From UBA4416 sp046594225 (GTDB lineage: Bacteria > Bacteroidota > Bacteroidia > B-17B0 > Aurantibacillaceae), in the NCBI GenBank assembly GCA_046594225.1, contig JBKJPW010000106.1:1-55267 (forward strand): a stretch of 55,267 nucleotides of DNA, given 5' to 3'. Positions 42,802 through 52,270 of this stretch are shown here, one piece after another. The position numbers and the translations under genes are program-made. How positions within the stretch are numbered: position 1 is the stretch's first letter; every line of letters begins with the position of its first letter. A model generated the notes under the pieces. It was given only the letters and a program-made list of their open reading frames with translations. It was not told the DNA's origin and searched no databases.

Positions 42802-44292
42802 ATGTCGCCAACACTCATTATCTCATGCATTGCCTTATATTTTGGAGGATTATTGTTAATAGCCTATTTAACCTCTAAAAATTCAACAGCCGAAAGTTAT
42901 TTTTCAGGAAACCACGCTTCGCCTTGGTATGCGGTGGCTTTTGGGATGATTGGAGACTCTTTGAGTGGCGTAACGTATATTTCGGTTCCGGGCAAAGTAG
43001 GAGGGGCTAATTTCTCTTATTTACAGTTGGTGCTAGGTTATTTTGTTGGTTATTTTATTATTTCTAAAGTATTGCTGCCAATTTATTATAAAATGAATTT
43101 AGTTTCTATATATACCTATTTAGAAACTCGTTTTGGAAAACATACCCAAAAAACAGGTGCTTTCTTTTTCATCTTATCCCGTATCTTAGGAGCATCTGGC
43201 AGATTATACTTAGCGGCAGGCGTGATTCAGTTTTTTGTATTTGATCAAATTAAAAGTGTTCATGTACCTTTTTGGTTAAGCGTTTCAGTTATTTTAGTGT
43301 TGATGTTATTGTACACTTATAAAGGAGGTATTAAAACATTGGTATGGACAGATACCTTTCAGTCGTTGTTTTTAGTATTGGGTGTTGTTGTTTCTATTGC
43401 TATTATTATTGATAAAATGGATATTGGATTTGGACAAGCTATTTCTAATATCGCAAGTTCAGAATATTCGAAAACATTTTTCTGGGATTGGCATAAATCT
43501 AACTTTTTTGTGAAAGAGTTTATCGGGGGAATTTTTATTGCTGTTGCTATGACTGGCTTAGATCAAAACATGATGCAGAAAAATTTAAGTTGTAAATCAT
43601 TAGGCGAAGCACAAAAAAATATTTTTTGGTTTAGCATCGTCATGGTGATTGTGAATATTTTCTTTTTGTCATTAGGTGTGTTATTGTATCAATATTATGC
43701 TCATGCTGCTATTGATTTACCAATGAATGCTGAAACAGGCAAAGTTATCACCGATAAAGTATTTCCAAATTTAGCGTTGAATCATCTAGGTATTTTTGCT
43801 GGTTTAATTTTTATTATTGGATTAACAGCGGCCACGTTTAGCAGTGCCGATAGTGTTTTAACCACATTAACCACATCTACTTATATTGACATGTTGGAGT
43901 ATGATAGAAATACAACGTTAACTGACGAACAAAAATCAAAACGTAGAACCTATATTCATATTGGATTTGCTGTTGTTTTGTGGTTAGTCATTATTGTATT
44001 TGATGTTTTAAATCAACGCGCTATTATTGATACTATATTAATGTTAGCTGGTTATACGTATGGGCCATTATTAGGATTATTTGCTATTGGATTATTTACT
44101 AAACATCATTTAAATGATAAATTAGTGCCTATTATTTGTGTGATAGCGCCAATAATTACTTATGTTTTAGCAAACTACGTTGTAAAACCAATGACTACTT
44201 ACGAAATAGGTAATGAATTGATTTTAATAAATGCAGGGATAACTATGATAGGACTGATGTTTGTGAAAAGAAAAGAACTAGCTATTGCTTAA
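42802..44292 (+). CDS. Sodium:solute symporter family protein
   Basis: This 496-aa inner membrane protein has about 13 hydrophobic segments and SSS-family features: SYFSGNHASPWYAVAFGMIGDSLSGVTYISVPG at the start, MTGLDQNMMQKNLSCKSLGEAQKN in the middle and TAATFSSADSVLTTLTTSTYIDM near TM8. It would import a solute (sugar, amino acid or similar) with sodium. The substrate cannot be read from the sequence. Its stop codon shares a TTAA with the stop of the convergent methyltransferase gene. Confidence 0.93.
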   Translation: MSPTLIISCIALYFGGLLLIAYLTSKNSTAESYFSGNHASPWYAVAFGMIGDSLSGVTYISVPGKVGGANFSYLQLVLGYFVGYFIISKVLLPIYYKMNLVSIYTYLETRFGKHTQKTGAFFFILSRILGASGRLYLAAGVIQFFVFDQIKSVHVPFWLSVSVILVLMLLYTYKGGIKTLVWTDTFQSLFLVLGVVVSIAIIIDKMDIGFGQAISNIASSEYSKTFFWDWHKSNFFVKEFIGGIFIAVAMTGLDQNMMQKNLSCKSLGEAQKNIFWFSIVMVIVNIFFLSLGVLLYQYYAHAAIDLPMNAETGKVITDKVFPNLALNHLGIFAGLIFIIGLTAATFSSADSVLTTLTTSTYIDMLEYDRNTTLTDEQKSKRRTYIHIGFAVVLWLVIIVFDVLNQRAIIDTILMLAGYTYGPLLGLFAIGLFTKHHLNDKLVPIICVIAPIITYVLANYVVKPMTTYEIGNELILINAGITMIGLMFVKRKELAIA

Positions 44293-45056
44293 ATTTTTTC
44301 AATCTCTACTGTACAAAATAATCCTAACTGTTTGCTAAAAGGTTTACAAATCCATTCCATAGCTTTAGCCACATTATACATAAAGTAAGGAATCATCGCG
44401 CTTCTAGAAACGCCTCCGCTTAACACATACATAAAAGGGGAGTGGTAAGTTATTTTATTGATTTTTAGTTTTGGAAAATCTTTAGCAAACTGCTCTAAAT
44501 CTCTTTCAAAATAAATGTGTGGCAATGCTTGATTGGAATTACTTAAAGGATTACCTGGTTTAATTTCACGCGGACCATTTTCTTCAAAAGGTTCGTGGTG
44601 AAAACGCTTATAGATAAATCTGCCTAAATTTGAATTAGCAGGTTCAATCATCACAATTTTACCACCTTTTATTAAAGTTCTTTCTGCTTCTTGCAAAAAT
44701 AAATAGGGGCGAGGAATATGATGAAAGACATTGAGCATCATAATACAACCCAATTCATTTTCTTTATAAGGCATTTCTTCAGCACTAAATACTTTATCTA
44801 CAACTGGTAAATCTAAAATATCAGAAGTAACCACTTCAGGAAATTCATCCTTTAAAAAACCACCACCAGAACCTATTTCCAAATAAATACCTTTTCCTAC
44901 TTCTTTACTTTTTTGTATAAAAATTTTATACCAATCTTGATACAAACGTTTTAAAAAAGGTTTTTGTAAAATAATATCTCTGTGCGCCAAGGTTGCCCTT
45001 GGATCATCTAAATCAAATGCTATGGTGTATTTTTTAAACACGGTCTTTACTTGCAA
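44289..45056 (-). CDS. Class I SAM-dependent methyltransferase
   Basis: This 255-aa protein has SAM-binding motif I IYLEIGSGGGFL, then LPVVDKVFSAEEMPY and LGCIMMLNVFHHIPRPYLFLQEAERTLIKGGKIVMIEPANSN, a Methyltransf_11-like pattern. The start is uncertain: the frame opens with TTG at 45056, a GTG at 45041 is possible, and there is no suitable ATG before motif I. It overlaps the end of the FkbM gene by 23 bp and forms an operon with it and the GT39-like gene, suggesting modification of a surface glycan or lipid. Confidence 0.85.
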   Translation of the reverse strand: MQVKTVFKKYTIAFDLDDPRATLAHRDIILQKPFLKRLYQDWYKIFIQKSKEVGKGIYLEIGSGGGFLKDEFPEVVTSDILDLPVVDKVFSAEEMPYKENELGCIMMLNVFHHIPRPYLFLQEAERTLIKGGKIVMIEPANSNLGRFIYKRFHHEPFEENGPREIKPGNPLSNSNQALPHIYFERDLEQFAKDFPKLKINKITYHSPFMYVLSGGVSRSAMIPYFMYNVAKAMEWICKPFSKQLGLFCTVEIEKI

Positions 45057-45783
45057 AAATGTTCATGTAGGTTGTTTCTGGTAAATCCAAAAACGTTTTT
45101 ACTTTTTCTTCTGTCAATTCTATTAATTGATTGTTGTCAATTAAGTAAATATGAAAGTTGTATTGTTTTAAAAATTGGTAATACTCTAAAACACTTGTTC
45201 CTGCTTTACGCATGCCATAAGGCCAAAACTCAGAAAGCATTTTTAAATTAGGGCTTTGCAAGGTTTTAATCATGCCTTTTACTGCACTCATTTCAAAACC
45301 CTGAATATCCATTTTAATGAAATTTATTTCAGATGTTGATGATGCTAAATATTCATCTACTGCTATAGCATGAATGTCAATTTCCTGATCATATTCATCA
45401 GGTTTATACGTTCTATGATCTACATTTAGTTTTTTAGATGTGTAAATTTTTATGGTTTCTGTTTTATCTGAAACAGCTTTATTATTTATTTGAACATTGC
45501 TTAGTTTTTGACATCTATTTTTTAGATGAGAAAAATTAGTAACATCTGGTTCAAAGCAATGTACTTTTCCTTTTTCTCCAACAATATTAGAAAGAATTTC
45601 GGCATAAAACCCAATGTTAGCGCCAATATCTAAAACAGTATCTCCTGCTTTGATGTATTTTTTCATTAATGAAATTTCAAAAGCATCTTGTTTTTCTTTA
45701 AATGATTTATACGTCATTTTATAAATAGGAAAACAGTTCTTGTATAAGAAATTACCGAGTGCTATGCTTAATGATGATGCCAT
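45034..45783 (-). CDS. FkbM family methyltransferase
   Basis: This 249-aa protein has the FkbM domain with motif I DTVLDIGANIGFYAEILS, then VHCFEPDVTNF and INFIKMDIQGFEMSAVKGM. FkbM enzymes O-methylate sugars or other small groups. Its ATG overlaps the stop codon of the upstream GT39-like gene (TAATG), and its 3' end overlaps the next methyltransferase gene, so all three are translationally coupled. A role in decorating an exported glycan is inferred from the neighbours. Confidence 0.9.
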   Translation of the reverse strand: MASSLSIALGNFLYKNCFPIYKMTYKSFKEKQDAFEISLMKKYIKAGDTVLDIGANIGFYAEILSNIVGEKGKVHCFEPDVTNFSHLKNRCQKLSNVQINNKAVSDKTETIKIYTSKKLNVDHRTYKPDEYDQEIDIHAIAVDEYLASSTSEINFIKMDIQGFEMSAVKGMIKTLQSPNLKMLSEFWPYGMRKAGTSVLEYYQFLKQYNFHIYLIDNNQLIELTEEKVKTFLDLPETTYMNIFASKDRV

Positions 45784-47501
45784 TATTTAGTAATTTCAAA
45801 TAAATAGGTTTGTTCAGATAATCCTTCGGTATGCACTAATTTTAATTTGTTAGGATACTTTTGAAAGATAGGTTGAGCAATGTTATGAACTGTATTTATA
45901 ATATCTCCACTATTAATTTTTGGATTAATTCTTAGGCTAGCTAGCATAATATGAGTAACACCTTTAGCTGCAAAAAATGCTAAAGCACTATCAGGATTAG
46001 ATTGTTGTGTTAATGAGTCTTTTGTAATAACACTATAAATGGGAAAGAATTTTTTTCCTTTTCCATATACAAAACTCATAGGCGCTTTTCTACTAGCAAC
46101 TAAAGTGTTTTGAGGTAAACTATCTGCACACCATTCGCTGCACTTTAAAAAGTTTTGCCAATCTGGAGTGTATCCATAATAAATGTTTCCTGCTAAATTT
46201 TTCTTTACAATGGGTAAGTTTTCTGTTCCTCTTTTAAATGACGACATTAAAACTGAAATACTTAGTATTCCTACTATTACTAAATATATCCCTTGTCCCA
46301 TACCCGATGTTTTAACTGTATTATAAAATAGTTGATACATTAAAATCAACATAATAGGCATACAGATTAATACTATACGTGGTTGATCCCAACGCGCTTG
46401 AAGAATTACAAAAGACAACAATAATTGTGCTCCTGTAAATAATCCGAAAAACAATAAGGGCTTATTTTTTTGTTTAATTACTTGAAATAAGGCAATCACT
46501 AAGATTATAACCACAAAAAAAGCTAAGTATTTATATTCGCTTTGTAATTTATCAGCTTGTAGTTGTGTTTCAACGGGCTTTGTGTATTCTTCTCTTAAAC
46601 CTAATAATTCGTAAAAGCGTTTCCCTAAATACAAATTACAGTTGTCAAAAAAACGACCAACAAAACCTGGAAAATCATCGTTGCCAGCTGCCTTATCATA
46701 AGGGTCTTTAAGTAATAATATTTTACTTTGTCCAGCAAATTGGTTTTGAGAACCCCAAATTAATTTAACTAATAATTCGTAAGGAATTTTAAAAACTAAA
46801 TAAGAACTTAATGCAAAACCAGCATTTTTCCATTGTTTTTCTATTAAAAAATAAATTATTAATACGGGAACGGCAACAATAGCAACGCTTTTACAGGTAG
46901 CTATTAAAAAAGTAAATAAGCCTAACATTAACCATAGCTTATAATGCTTAGAGGCATTAGGTTCTGTTTGCAAAGCATCATATAATTTAAAAAACCAAAA
47001 GAAAAATAAAGATTGTAAGAATAAATAGAAGGCTTCTGTAAATGTCATACTTGCATAATACTGGATTAAATGGTTACAGCTTACAAATAGCATTACTGGA
47101 ATTAAAACAATAATTGGAATGCGTTTATAAAAAGCCTTGTAAAAAAAGAATACGGCAAAAAAACTAAAAACAACATTAAATAATTTAAATAGTAATAATT
47201 TAAAGCCAAATATTTTAGTCAGTAAACCTAAAAACAACACATATAAAGGGGCATTTTGAGTATAGAAGAAATTGGGAAATTCGTTCACATAACGCCATCC
47301 CCCTTCTAAATATAAGGCATCATCATGCGCTTCGCTAATACGAGCATTAAAAAGCATGAACGAAAAAAATAAAGACAATCCTAAAAAAATAAATAATAAT
47401 TTTTTTTCATTATTTAATCCCCAAGCTTCTATTTTATCAAATAAAGTTTTTGAAGTAGAATAGTTTGAACTCGTATTTTTTGATGTGGTTGTTTTTGCCA
47501 T
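45783..47501 (-). CDS. GT39/ArnT-like membrane glycosyltransferase
   Basis: This 572-aa polytopic protein has about 10-12 membrane helices. The first periplasmic loop contains ARISEAHDDALY, matching the acidic loop motif of PMT/ArnT-type glycosyltransferases that use polyprenyl-phosphate sugars. The C-terminal soluble part (about 430-572) contains NTLVASRKAPMSFVYG. It heads an operon with two methyltransferases. A -7-like CAAAAATA (47521..47528, read TATTTTTG on the minus strand) lies just upstream. The acceptor could be a lipid or a T9SS-linked glycan. Confidence 0.82.
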   Translation of the reverse strand: MAKTTTSKNTSSNYSTSKTLFDKIEAWGLNNEKKLLFIFLGLSLFFSFMLFNARISEAHDDALYLEGGWRYVNEFPNFFYTQNAPLYVLFLGLLTKIFGFKLLLFKLFNVVFSFFAVFFFYKAFYKRIPIIVLIPVMLFVSCNHLIQYYASMTFTEAFYLFLQSLFFFWFFKLYDALQTEPNASKHYKLWLMLGLFTFLIATCKSVAIVAVPVLIIYFLIEKQWKNAGFALSSYLVFKIPYELLVKLIWGSQNQFAGQSKILLLKDPYDKAAGNDDFPGFVGRFFDNCNLYLGKRFYELLGLREEYTKPVETQLQADKLQSEYKYLAFFVVIILVIALFQVIKQKNKPLLFFGLFTGAQLLLSFVILQARWDQPRIVLICMPIMLILMYQLFYNTVKTSGMGQGIYLVIVGILSISVLMSSFKRGTENLPIVKKNLAGNIYYGYTPDWQNFLKCSEWCADSLPQNTLVASRKAPMSFVYGKGKKFFPIYSVITKDSLTQQSNPDSALAFFAAKGVTHIMLASLRINPKINSGDIINTVHNIAQPIFQKYPNKLKLVHTEGLSEQTYLFEITK

Positions 47502-47643
47502 AATGTATTACACAGATTTACAAAAATAACAAATAAAATAAGCCTTGCTAACTTAAAAATACCATCTATTTTGATTAATTTTAGAAACTTTTAGTGTTTT
47601 TAGTAGAATACTAAAAAAGTATTAATAATATTATAATTAACGA

Positions 47644-48405
47644 ATGTTTCACTTCATACTCCGCACAATACCTCGTCCTATATTAATTAAACTCAGTTTA
47701 ATTTTTAGCAAAATAGCACCATTAATATATTATGGTAATAGATTTGAAGATCCTATTAGTGGAAAAACCTACCGTAAGTTTTTGCCTTACGGTTATAGCA
47801 AAAGTGTAGCTCGCGATAATGCTTTATGTCCAGGAAGCTTATCATTAGAAAGACACCGATTGTTATGGTTGTATTTAAAAGAAAAGACCAATTTTTTCAC
47901 GGCCAAACATAAATTATTGCATATTGCTCCTGAACAGTGTTTTTATAAGTTGTTTAAGGCAATGCCTAATTTAGAGTATGTAACTGGCGATTATAATTCT
48001 CCTATTGCCGATCATCATTTTGACCTACATCACGCTCCTTTTACTGATAATAGTTTTGATGTCATTTTTTGTCACCATGTGTTAGAACATGTAGAAGATG
48101 CTGACCAATGTATGCGCGAATTATATCGTATGATGAAACCAGGTGGTTTTGGTATTTTTCAGATTCCTCAAGATGTTAATCGTTACGAAACATACGAAGA
48201 CAAATCCATTACAAGCGAAAAAGACAGGGAAATTCACTTTTGGCAAAAGGATCATGTGCGTTTATTTGGTTTAGATTATAAAGATAAATTAATTGCAGCG
48301 GGATTTAATGTTACTGTTGAAGATTATACCAAAGAAATTAGCCCTGAATTGGTAGAAAGATACAGATTGCCAAAAGGAGAATTATTATACATGTGCAGAA
48401 AATAA
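47644..48405 (+). CDS. Methyltransferase-domain protein
   Basis: This 253-aa class I methyltransferase-like protein has a typical second half: DHHFDLHHAPFTDNSFDVIFCHHVLEHVEDADQCMRELYRMMKPGG. The usual glycine-rich motif I is replaced by LLHIAPEQ, a variant known in a subset of SAM-dependent methyltransferases. The N-terminus (about 1-70) carries an extra basic and aromatic segment. It is divergent from the GT39-like operon and ends at its own terminator. The substrate is unknown. Confidence 0.83.
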   Translation: MFHFILRTIPRPILIKLSLIFSKIAPLIYYGNRFEDPISGKTYRKFLPYGYSKSVARDNALCPGSLSLERHRLLWLYLKEKTNFFTAKHKLLHIAPEQCFYKLFKAMPNLEYVTGDYNSPIADHHFDLHHAPFTDNSFDVIFCHHVLEHVEDADQCMRELYRMMKPGGFGIFQIPQDVNRYETYEDKSITSEKDREIHFWQKDHVRLFGLDYKDKLIAAGFNVTVEDYTKEISPELVERYRLPKGELLYMCRK

Positions 48406-48417
48406 GTTATTATATAA

Positions 48418-48444
48418 GAAAAGGAGCAATTTGCTCCTTTTCTT
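48418..48444 (+). terminator. Terminator after the methyltransferase gene
   Basis: AAAGGAGCAA and TTGCTCCTTT pair directly and are followed by TCTT. It lies 13 bp past the stop codon and may also serve the convergent gene at 48474. Confidence 0.88.
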
Positions 48445-48473
48445 ATTGATGTATATTTTAAATTTTGTTAATC

Positions 48474-50288
48474 TTATTTTGTTAGATCTACTTTTGTAAT
48501 TAGAATCTTATCTCGTTTCTTAGTTTCGCTAAAAAAGATTCTTGAGTTGTTCATTTTGTATATGCCAACGTTCTTCATAAGATATAATTCTTTTCTTTCA
48601 CCTTCTCCAAACGTTTTAACCGCTGACATTTTTCCATCAGCCAGATTTATGCTTCCATATTCAAACTGAAACAATGGAATTTCTTTTCTGGTTCTGGATT
48701 TAAAGCTTATTGGAATAATACAAGAAGCCATTTCAGTTGTTTCTTTTTCAGTCTTAAAGCGTTGTGCAGACTTTAAAAAAAAGTATAAACTCTTCTCATC
48801 TCCAGAATCATATAATTGAACTCTTGTTGACATATAACGAGCATCTTTATCATCTCTATCAATATAGATTCCGTAATTGTTTTTTAAAGCACCTGTCTTA
48901 TCAAAACGGAACATGTAAATTCCTCCATAGACGTTTCTCTCATCTTTTAAAGAAAAATCCTGTCCGTTGATAAATATATCGCCACTTTTAGTGAAAGAGA
49001 TTCCTGTAATGATGAATTTTTTTCCGTCAAATTTTACAAATTTTTTCTGGCCTTCAGGTTTGATTTGTTTCTCTTCAAATTCATCAATATTAGGACATGA
49101 AATAAAATCAAGTTTGCCATTGGATATTTTGGCTACCTGGTAGTTTGTATATTTTAATAAATCTAATGCTACATCTAATTCGTCCTGATTTGCGCCCGTT
49201 TCTGCCGCACCATTAAAAGAGTTTGCAATCCCCATTCCCGGAATACTGCTACCATGAGCCGCCGATGTCATTGCTTTCTTATCTTCTGCAGATGTGGTAG
49301 TTGTAGGAACATTGCCACCTTTAACAACCTCTGCGAAAAAATTTTCTTCCGGCTTCTTAGTTACAGCCGGTCCGTATAAAAATATTGAACCGTCTTTTTC
49401 ATAAGCTCCGGTTATTCTCCATCCATTAGCAGTAGATTTAAAAGTTCCTTTCTCAACTAATTTACCTTCTGCTGAAATGCGTAAATAAGTATAGTTAGTT
49501 GGTTTATCCTGATATTGAATAAAATATTTCCCTGTTTCCATTGGGGCAAACACAATGATCCAATCTCTTGGACGGTCTTCGTTTGAAACCATATCAATTT
49601 CATCATCCTCTAATTGTTCTGAAAAGATGGCTTGATTAGCCATTGGTAACTCAATTGATGCGGTTACGGTAATATTTACATTATTGTCACATTTTAATAC
49701 ATCAAAAAATCTATAAGCATTCAATGTTTTTTTCTCAGGTCTGCATGCCAATACCAAAACACAGCTATCTCTTTTAACTTCAATGCCAGCTGTATAGCCA
49801 TATTTATTACCTTCCTCGGTTTTAGGTTTAACAGACTCTAATACTTTTATATTTTGCTCATAAACATCCATGCAGTCGTTGTACCAAGCATTAATTTGTT
49901 TTTTTCTGAAAACTAAGCCAGGTTGAAAACCATTAAAGGCATAACTTGCTGATAGAAAATTTGTAGTATAAGTTTCACCTTTCCAGCCACTGTAAAAAAC
50001 ATATTTTATGTTTTCAACAGGCGTTTCTTCTTTACGAGTGTCAAAGAGATTCAGGTCTTTATCGTAGCTGTAAATTTCCTGCCCGATAATTCCTTTTTTG
50101 CGGGTGTTATACATGTAAACCATGTCAAACGTTTCCTTCTCTTCATTGATAACAACACCTTTCAGGTTTCCTTTTCTTGCACCTTTAGAAATCTCATATG
50201 ATTTTTCAATAATAGGTACTTGTGCGTTCATAGTTAGTATGCCTATTAAACACAAGCAGATAAAAGATAATAGTTTTGATTTTTTCAT
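48474..50288 (-). CDS. Secreted protein of unknown function (604 aa)
   Basis: The protein has a clear signal peptide (cleavage near MNAQV). It is otherwise rich in beta-strands, with repeated F.Y..(N/D)..G-type elements that could be propeller-like blades (GKYFIQYQDKP, RITGAYEKDGSIFLYG, KFIITGISFTKSGDIFINGQDF). Residues about 345-370 are low-complexity (Thr, Ser, Ala). I recognise no named family. It is divergent from the gene at 50520, which encodes another secreted protein of similar size and style. Confidence 0.78.
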   Translation of the reverse strand: MKKSKLLSFICLCLIGILTMNAQVPIIEKSYEISKGARKGNLKGVVINEEKETFDMVYMYNTRKKGIIGQEIYSYDKDLNLFDTRKEETPVENIKYVFYSGWKGETYTTNFLSASYAFNGFQPGLVFRKKQINAWYNDCMDVYEQNIKVLESVKPKTEEGNKYGYTAGIEVKRDSCVLVLACRPEKKTLNAYRFFDVLKCDNNVNITVTASIELPMANQAIFSEQLEDDEIDMVSNEDRPRDWIIVFAPMETGKYFIQYQDKPTNYTYLRISAEGKLVEKGTFKSTANGWRITGAYEKDGSIFLYGPAVTKKPEENFFAEVVKGGNVPTTTTSAEDKKAMTSAAHGSSIPGMGIANSFNGAAETGANQDELDVALDLLKYTNYQVAKISNGKLDFISCPNIDEFEEKQIKPEGQKKFVKFDGKKFIITGISFTKSGDIFINGQDFSLKDERNVYGGIYMFRFDKTGALKNNYGIYIDRDDKDARYMSTRVQLYDSGDEKSLYFFLKSAQRFKTEKETTEMASCIIPISFKSRTRKEIPLFQFEYGSINLADGKMSAVKTFGEGERKELYLMKNVGIYKMNNSRIFFSETKKRDKILITKVDLTK

Positions 50289-50332
50289 ATTTTTTTGATT
50301 TGTTAGTTAAAGGATCGGTACCATTTCGTTTA

Positions 50333-50340
50333 CAAAGCTA
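50333..50340 (-). promoter_or_regulatory. -7 promoter box for the gene at 48474..50288
   Basis: CAAAGCTA on the plus strand reads TAGCTTTG on the minus strand, a match to TAnnTTTG, 44 bp before the ATG at 50288. It lies in the 231-bp divergent intergenic gap, which has no other clear feature besides the plus-strand box near 50488. Confidence 0.45.
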
Positions 50341-50487
50341 CAATACTCGGTTTAAAAAATCGTACCCACTGCAGGGTATTTTTATAATGATAATCCTGTA
50401 TTCCGGTATTATCAGGTAGGAAGACAATTGATTTAAGAACCAGATCATTAGCTAAACAGATTAATTATAGTTTATTAAAGATTTTTG

Positions 50488-50503
50488 TATATTTATAACT
50501 TAA
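50488..50503 (+). promoter_or_regulatory. Promoter-like TATATTTATAACTTAA, copy 1
   Basis: The same 16-bp sequence occurs upstream of the next gene at 52247..52262. It contains TATATTTA, close to the Bacteroidota -7 box. The ATG at 50520 lies 16 bp beyond. The shared sequence suggests co-regulation. Confidence 0.45.
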
Positions 50504-50519
50504 CTTCTAATTTAAATTT

Positions 50520-52187
50520 ATGAAAATCAAATCAATTCTTTTTACTTGTATTACATTGCAAGTAGCATTAACCAGTGGTTTAAAAGCTCAGCTAAAAGCA
50601 GGACCCTATGTTGTTAAGAACTCTGAAGAGTTTGAGTCACCTAAAAAACATGTTATTTCAGACCCTATACCTTATGGTAAAGACGGTATAATTCAGGTAA
50701 ACAGAAGAGGTTTAAAGTCAATCTCGTTTCAAAAATTCTCAAATGATTTAAAATATGAAACTGAGAAAACAATAGATTTAGAAGGAAAATTCAACGATAG
50801 AGTAAACTACCAAAGTTTTATTAAGTTTAAAAATAAAACATATATGTTTGCTCGCGAAGTATTTAAAGATGAAGAGAAAGAAGGAATTACAGCTTTAGAA
50901 TTTTCATACAAAAATTTAGATTTTGTTGGCTCAGCAAAAAATTTATTTAAATCGTCTGATAAAGTGCAAATGCAACGCTTTAGCATAGGATTTGCTCCAT
51001 ATGGTGTTCCTGTTTATGGTACACCAGCCGATATGGGTGGATATGACCTTAAGATTTCAGAAGATGACACTAAATTTTTATATACTTATTCTTTAAAAAA
51101 TAAAGAAAGAGATGATAAAATCAATAAGGAAGTAATTGGCATGCAAGTATTTGATGAAAATCTTACAAAAATATGGGGCGAAGATTTTGAAATGCCTTAT
51201 ACTGAAGCTAAAATGGATAATATTGGATTTATATTATCTGATGATGCTACTGTTTATTTAATGGCAAAAGTATATGAAGGCGATACTCCAAAAGAAGGAA
51301 AAGATAAAAAGAAACCAAATTATCATTTTGAGATTTTAGCATACAAAAAAGGTGCAAAAACTCCAAAAATCATTAAGATTAAGTTGGATAATTATTTTCC
51401 TACTGAGGCTTGGGTATACGAAAATGCTAATCATGAAATTGCAATTACAGGATTTTACTCAAAAGCATTAAATAAACCAGTTGACGGCGCCTACATGGTT
51501 AAATTAGATGTTGAAACAGGAACATTTACTAAAATAAAAGGTGGTTATTATGAAATTCCTACAGATGTTATTAAGGCATTTACTTCTGAAAGAGAAAAAC
51601 GTAAAATGGATAAGCAAGCTGATAAAGATGAAGATGGAGATATTGGAATCAGTAATTTAGAGATTAATGAGATTTATGTAATGGATGATGGAACAACTAA
51701 AATTGTGGCTGAACAATACCATGTACAAGTAACTTATTATTACGATATGAACTGTAAGTGTATGAAAACAAAATATGATACCTATGCTGATGATATTTTT
51801 GTTATGAGTATTAGTGCTGATGGAAAATTAGAGTGGACTAAAAAAATCCCAAAATCACAACATGCTAATGGCGCATACGGCGCAGGAATATCTATCAATA
51901 CCATGAAAAAAGGTAATGACGTTCATATTTTTTACATTGATAACATTAAAAATTTAAATCTACCTGCAGATCAGGCTCCAAAAAGACATGAAGATAGAAG
52001 AGGAGGTTTTTTAACAGGAGTTACTGTTACAGCAAAAGGTGATGTGAAAAAATATAGTTTAGGTGAAATTGAAACCTATGACACTAACTTTTACATCAGA
52101 GAATTTGTTGACGGAGAACGAAATAATTTGATTAGTACCGAAAGAAGAAAAAAACAAAATATTTTATTTTCAGTTGAAGTTAACTAA
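50520..52187 (+). CDS. Secreted protein of unknown function (555 aa)
   Basis: The protein has a signal peptide (cleavage near LKAQL). The mature protein is strand-rich, with blade-like repeats (YDLKISEDDTKFLYTYSL, IGFILSDDATVYLMAKVY, VMSISADGKLEWTKKI), so a beta-propeller is plausible. It contains MNCKCMKTKYD with two cysteines near residue 418. No family is recognised. It could be a distant relative of the divergent 604-aa protein; this is judged only from general style. Confidence 0.78.
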   Translation: MKIKSILFTCITLQVALTSGLKAQLKAGPYVVKNSEEFESPKKHVISDPIPYGKDGIIQVNRRGLKSISFQKFSNDLKYETEKTIDLEGKFNDRVNYQSFIKFKNKTYMFAREVFKDEEKEGITALEFSYKNLDFVGSAKNLFKSSDKVQMQRFSIGFAPYGVPVYGTPADMGGYDLKISEDDTKFLYTYSLKNKERDDKINKEVIGMQVFDENLTKIWGEDFEMPYTEAKMDNIGFILSDDATVYLMAKVYEGDTPKEGKDKKKPNYHFEILAYKKGAKTPKIIKIKLDNYFPTEAWVYENANHEIAITGFYSKALNKPVDGAYMVKLDVETGTFTKIKGGYYEIPTDVIKAFTSEREKRKMDKQADKDEDGDIGISNLEINEIYVMDDGTTKIVAEQYHVQVTYYYDMNCKCMKTKYDTYADDIFVMSISADGKLEWTKKIPKSQHANGAYGAGISINTMKKGNDVHIFYIDNIKNLNLPADQAPKRHEDRRGGFLTGVTVTAKGDVKKYSLGEIETYDTNFYIREFVDGERNNLISTERRKKQNILFSVEVN

Positions 52188-52208
52188 ACTTAATTTTAAA
52201 CACTTTTT

Positions 52209-52242
52209 AAAACCTCTTTAATTAATTTTAAAGAGGTTTTTT
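52209..52242 (+). terminator. Terminator between the 555-aa protein gene and the M48 protease gene
   Basis: AAAACCTCTTTAA and TTAAAGAGGTTTT form a stem of about 12 bp followed by T-rich sequence. Confidence 0.9.
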
Positions 52243-52246
52243 ATTT

Positions 52247-52262
52247 ATATTTATAACTTAAA
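52247..52262 (+). promoter_or_regulatory. Promoter-like TATATTTATAACTTAA, copy 2
   Basis: It is identical to 50488..50503. Here only 8 bp separate it from the ATG at 52271, so transcription from it would give a near-leaderless mRNA. It follows the terminator directly. Confidence 0.4.
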
Positions 52263-52270
52263 ACTGTATC

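Noticed and set aside
45051..45251. Plus-strand 66-codon frame opposite the FkbM gene
   Set aside because: It is antisense to a well-supported methyltransferase and has biased, cysteine-rich composition.
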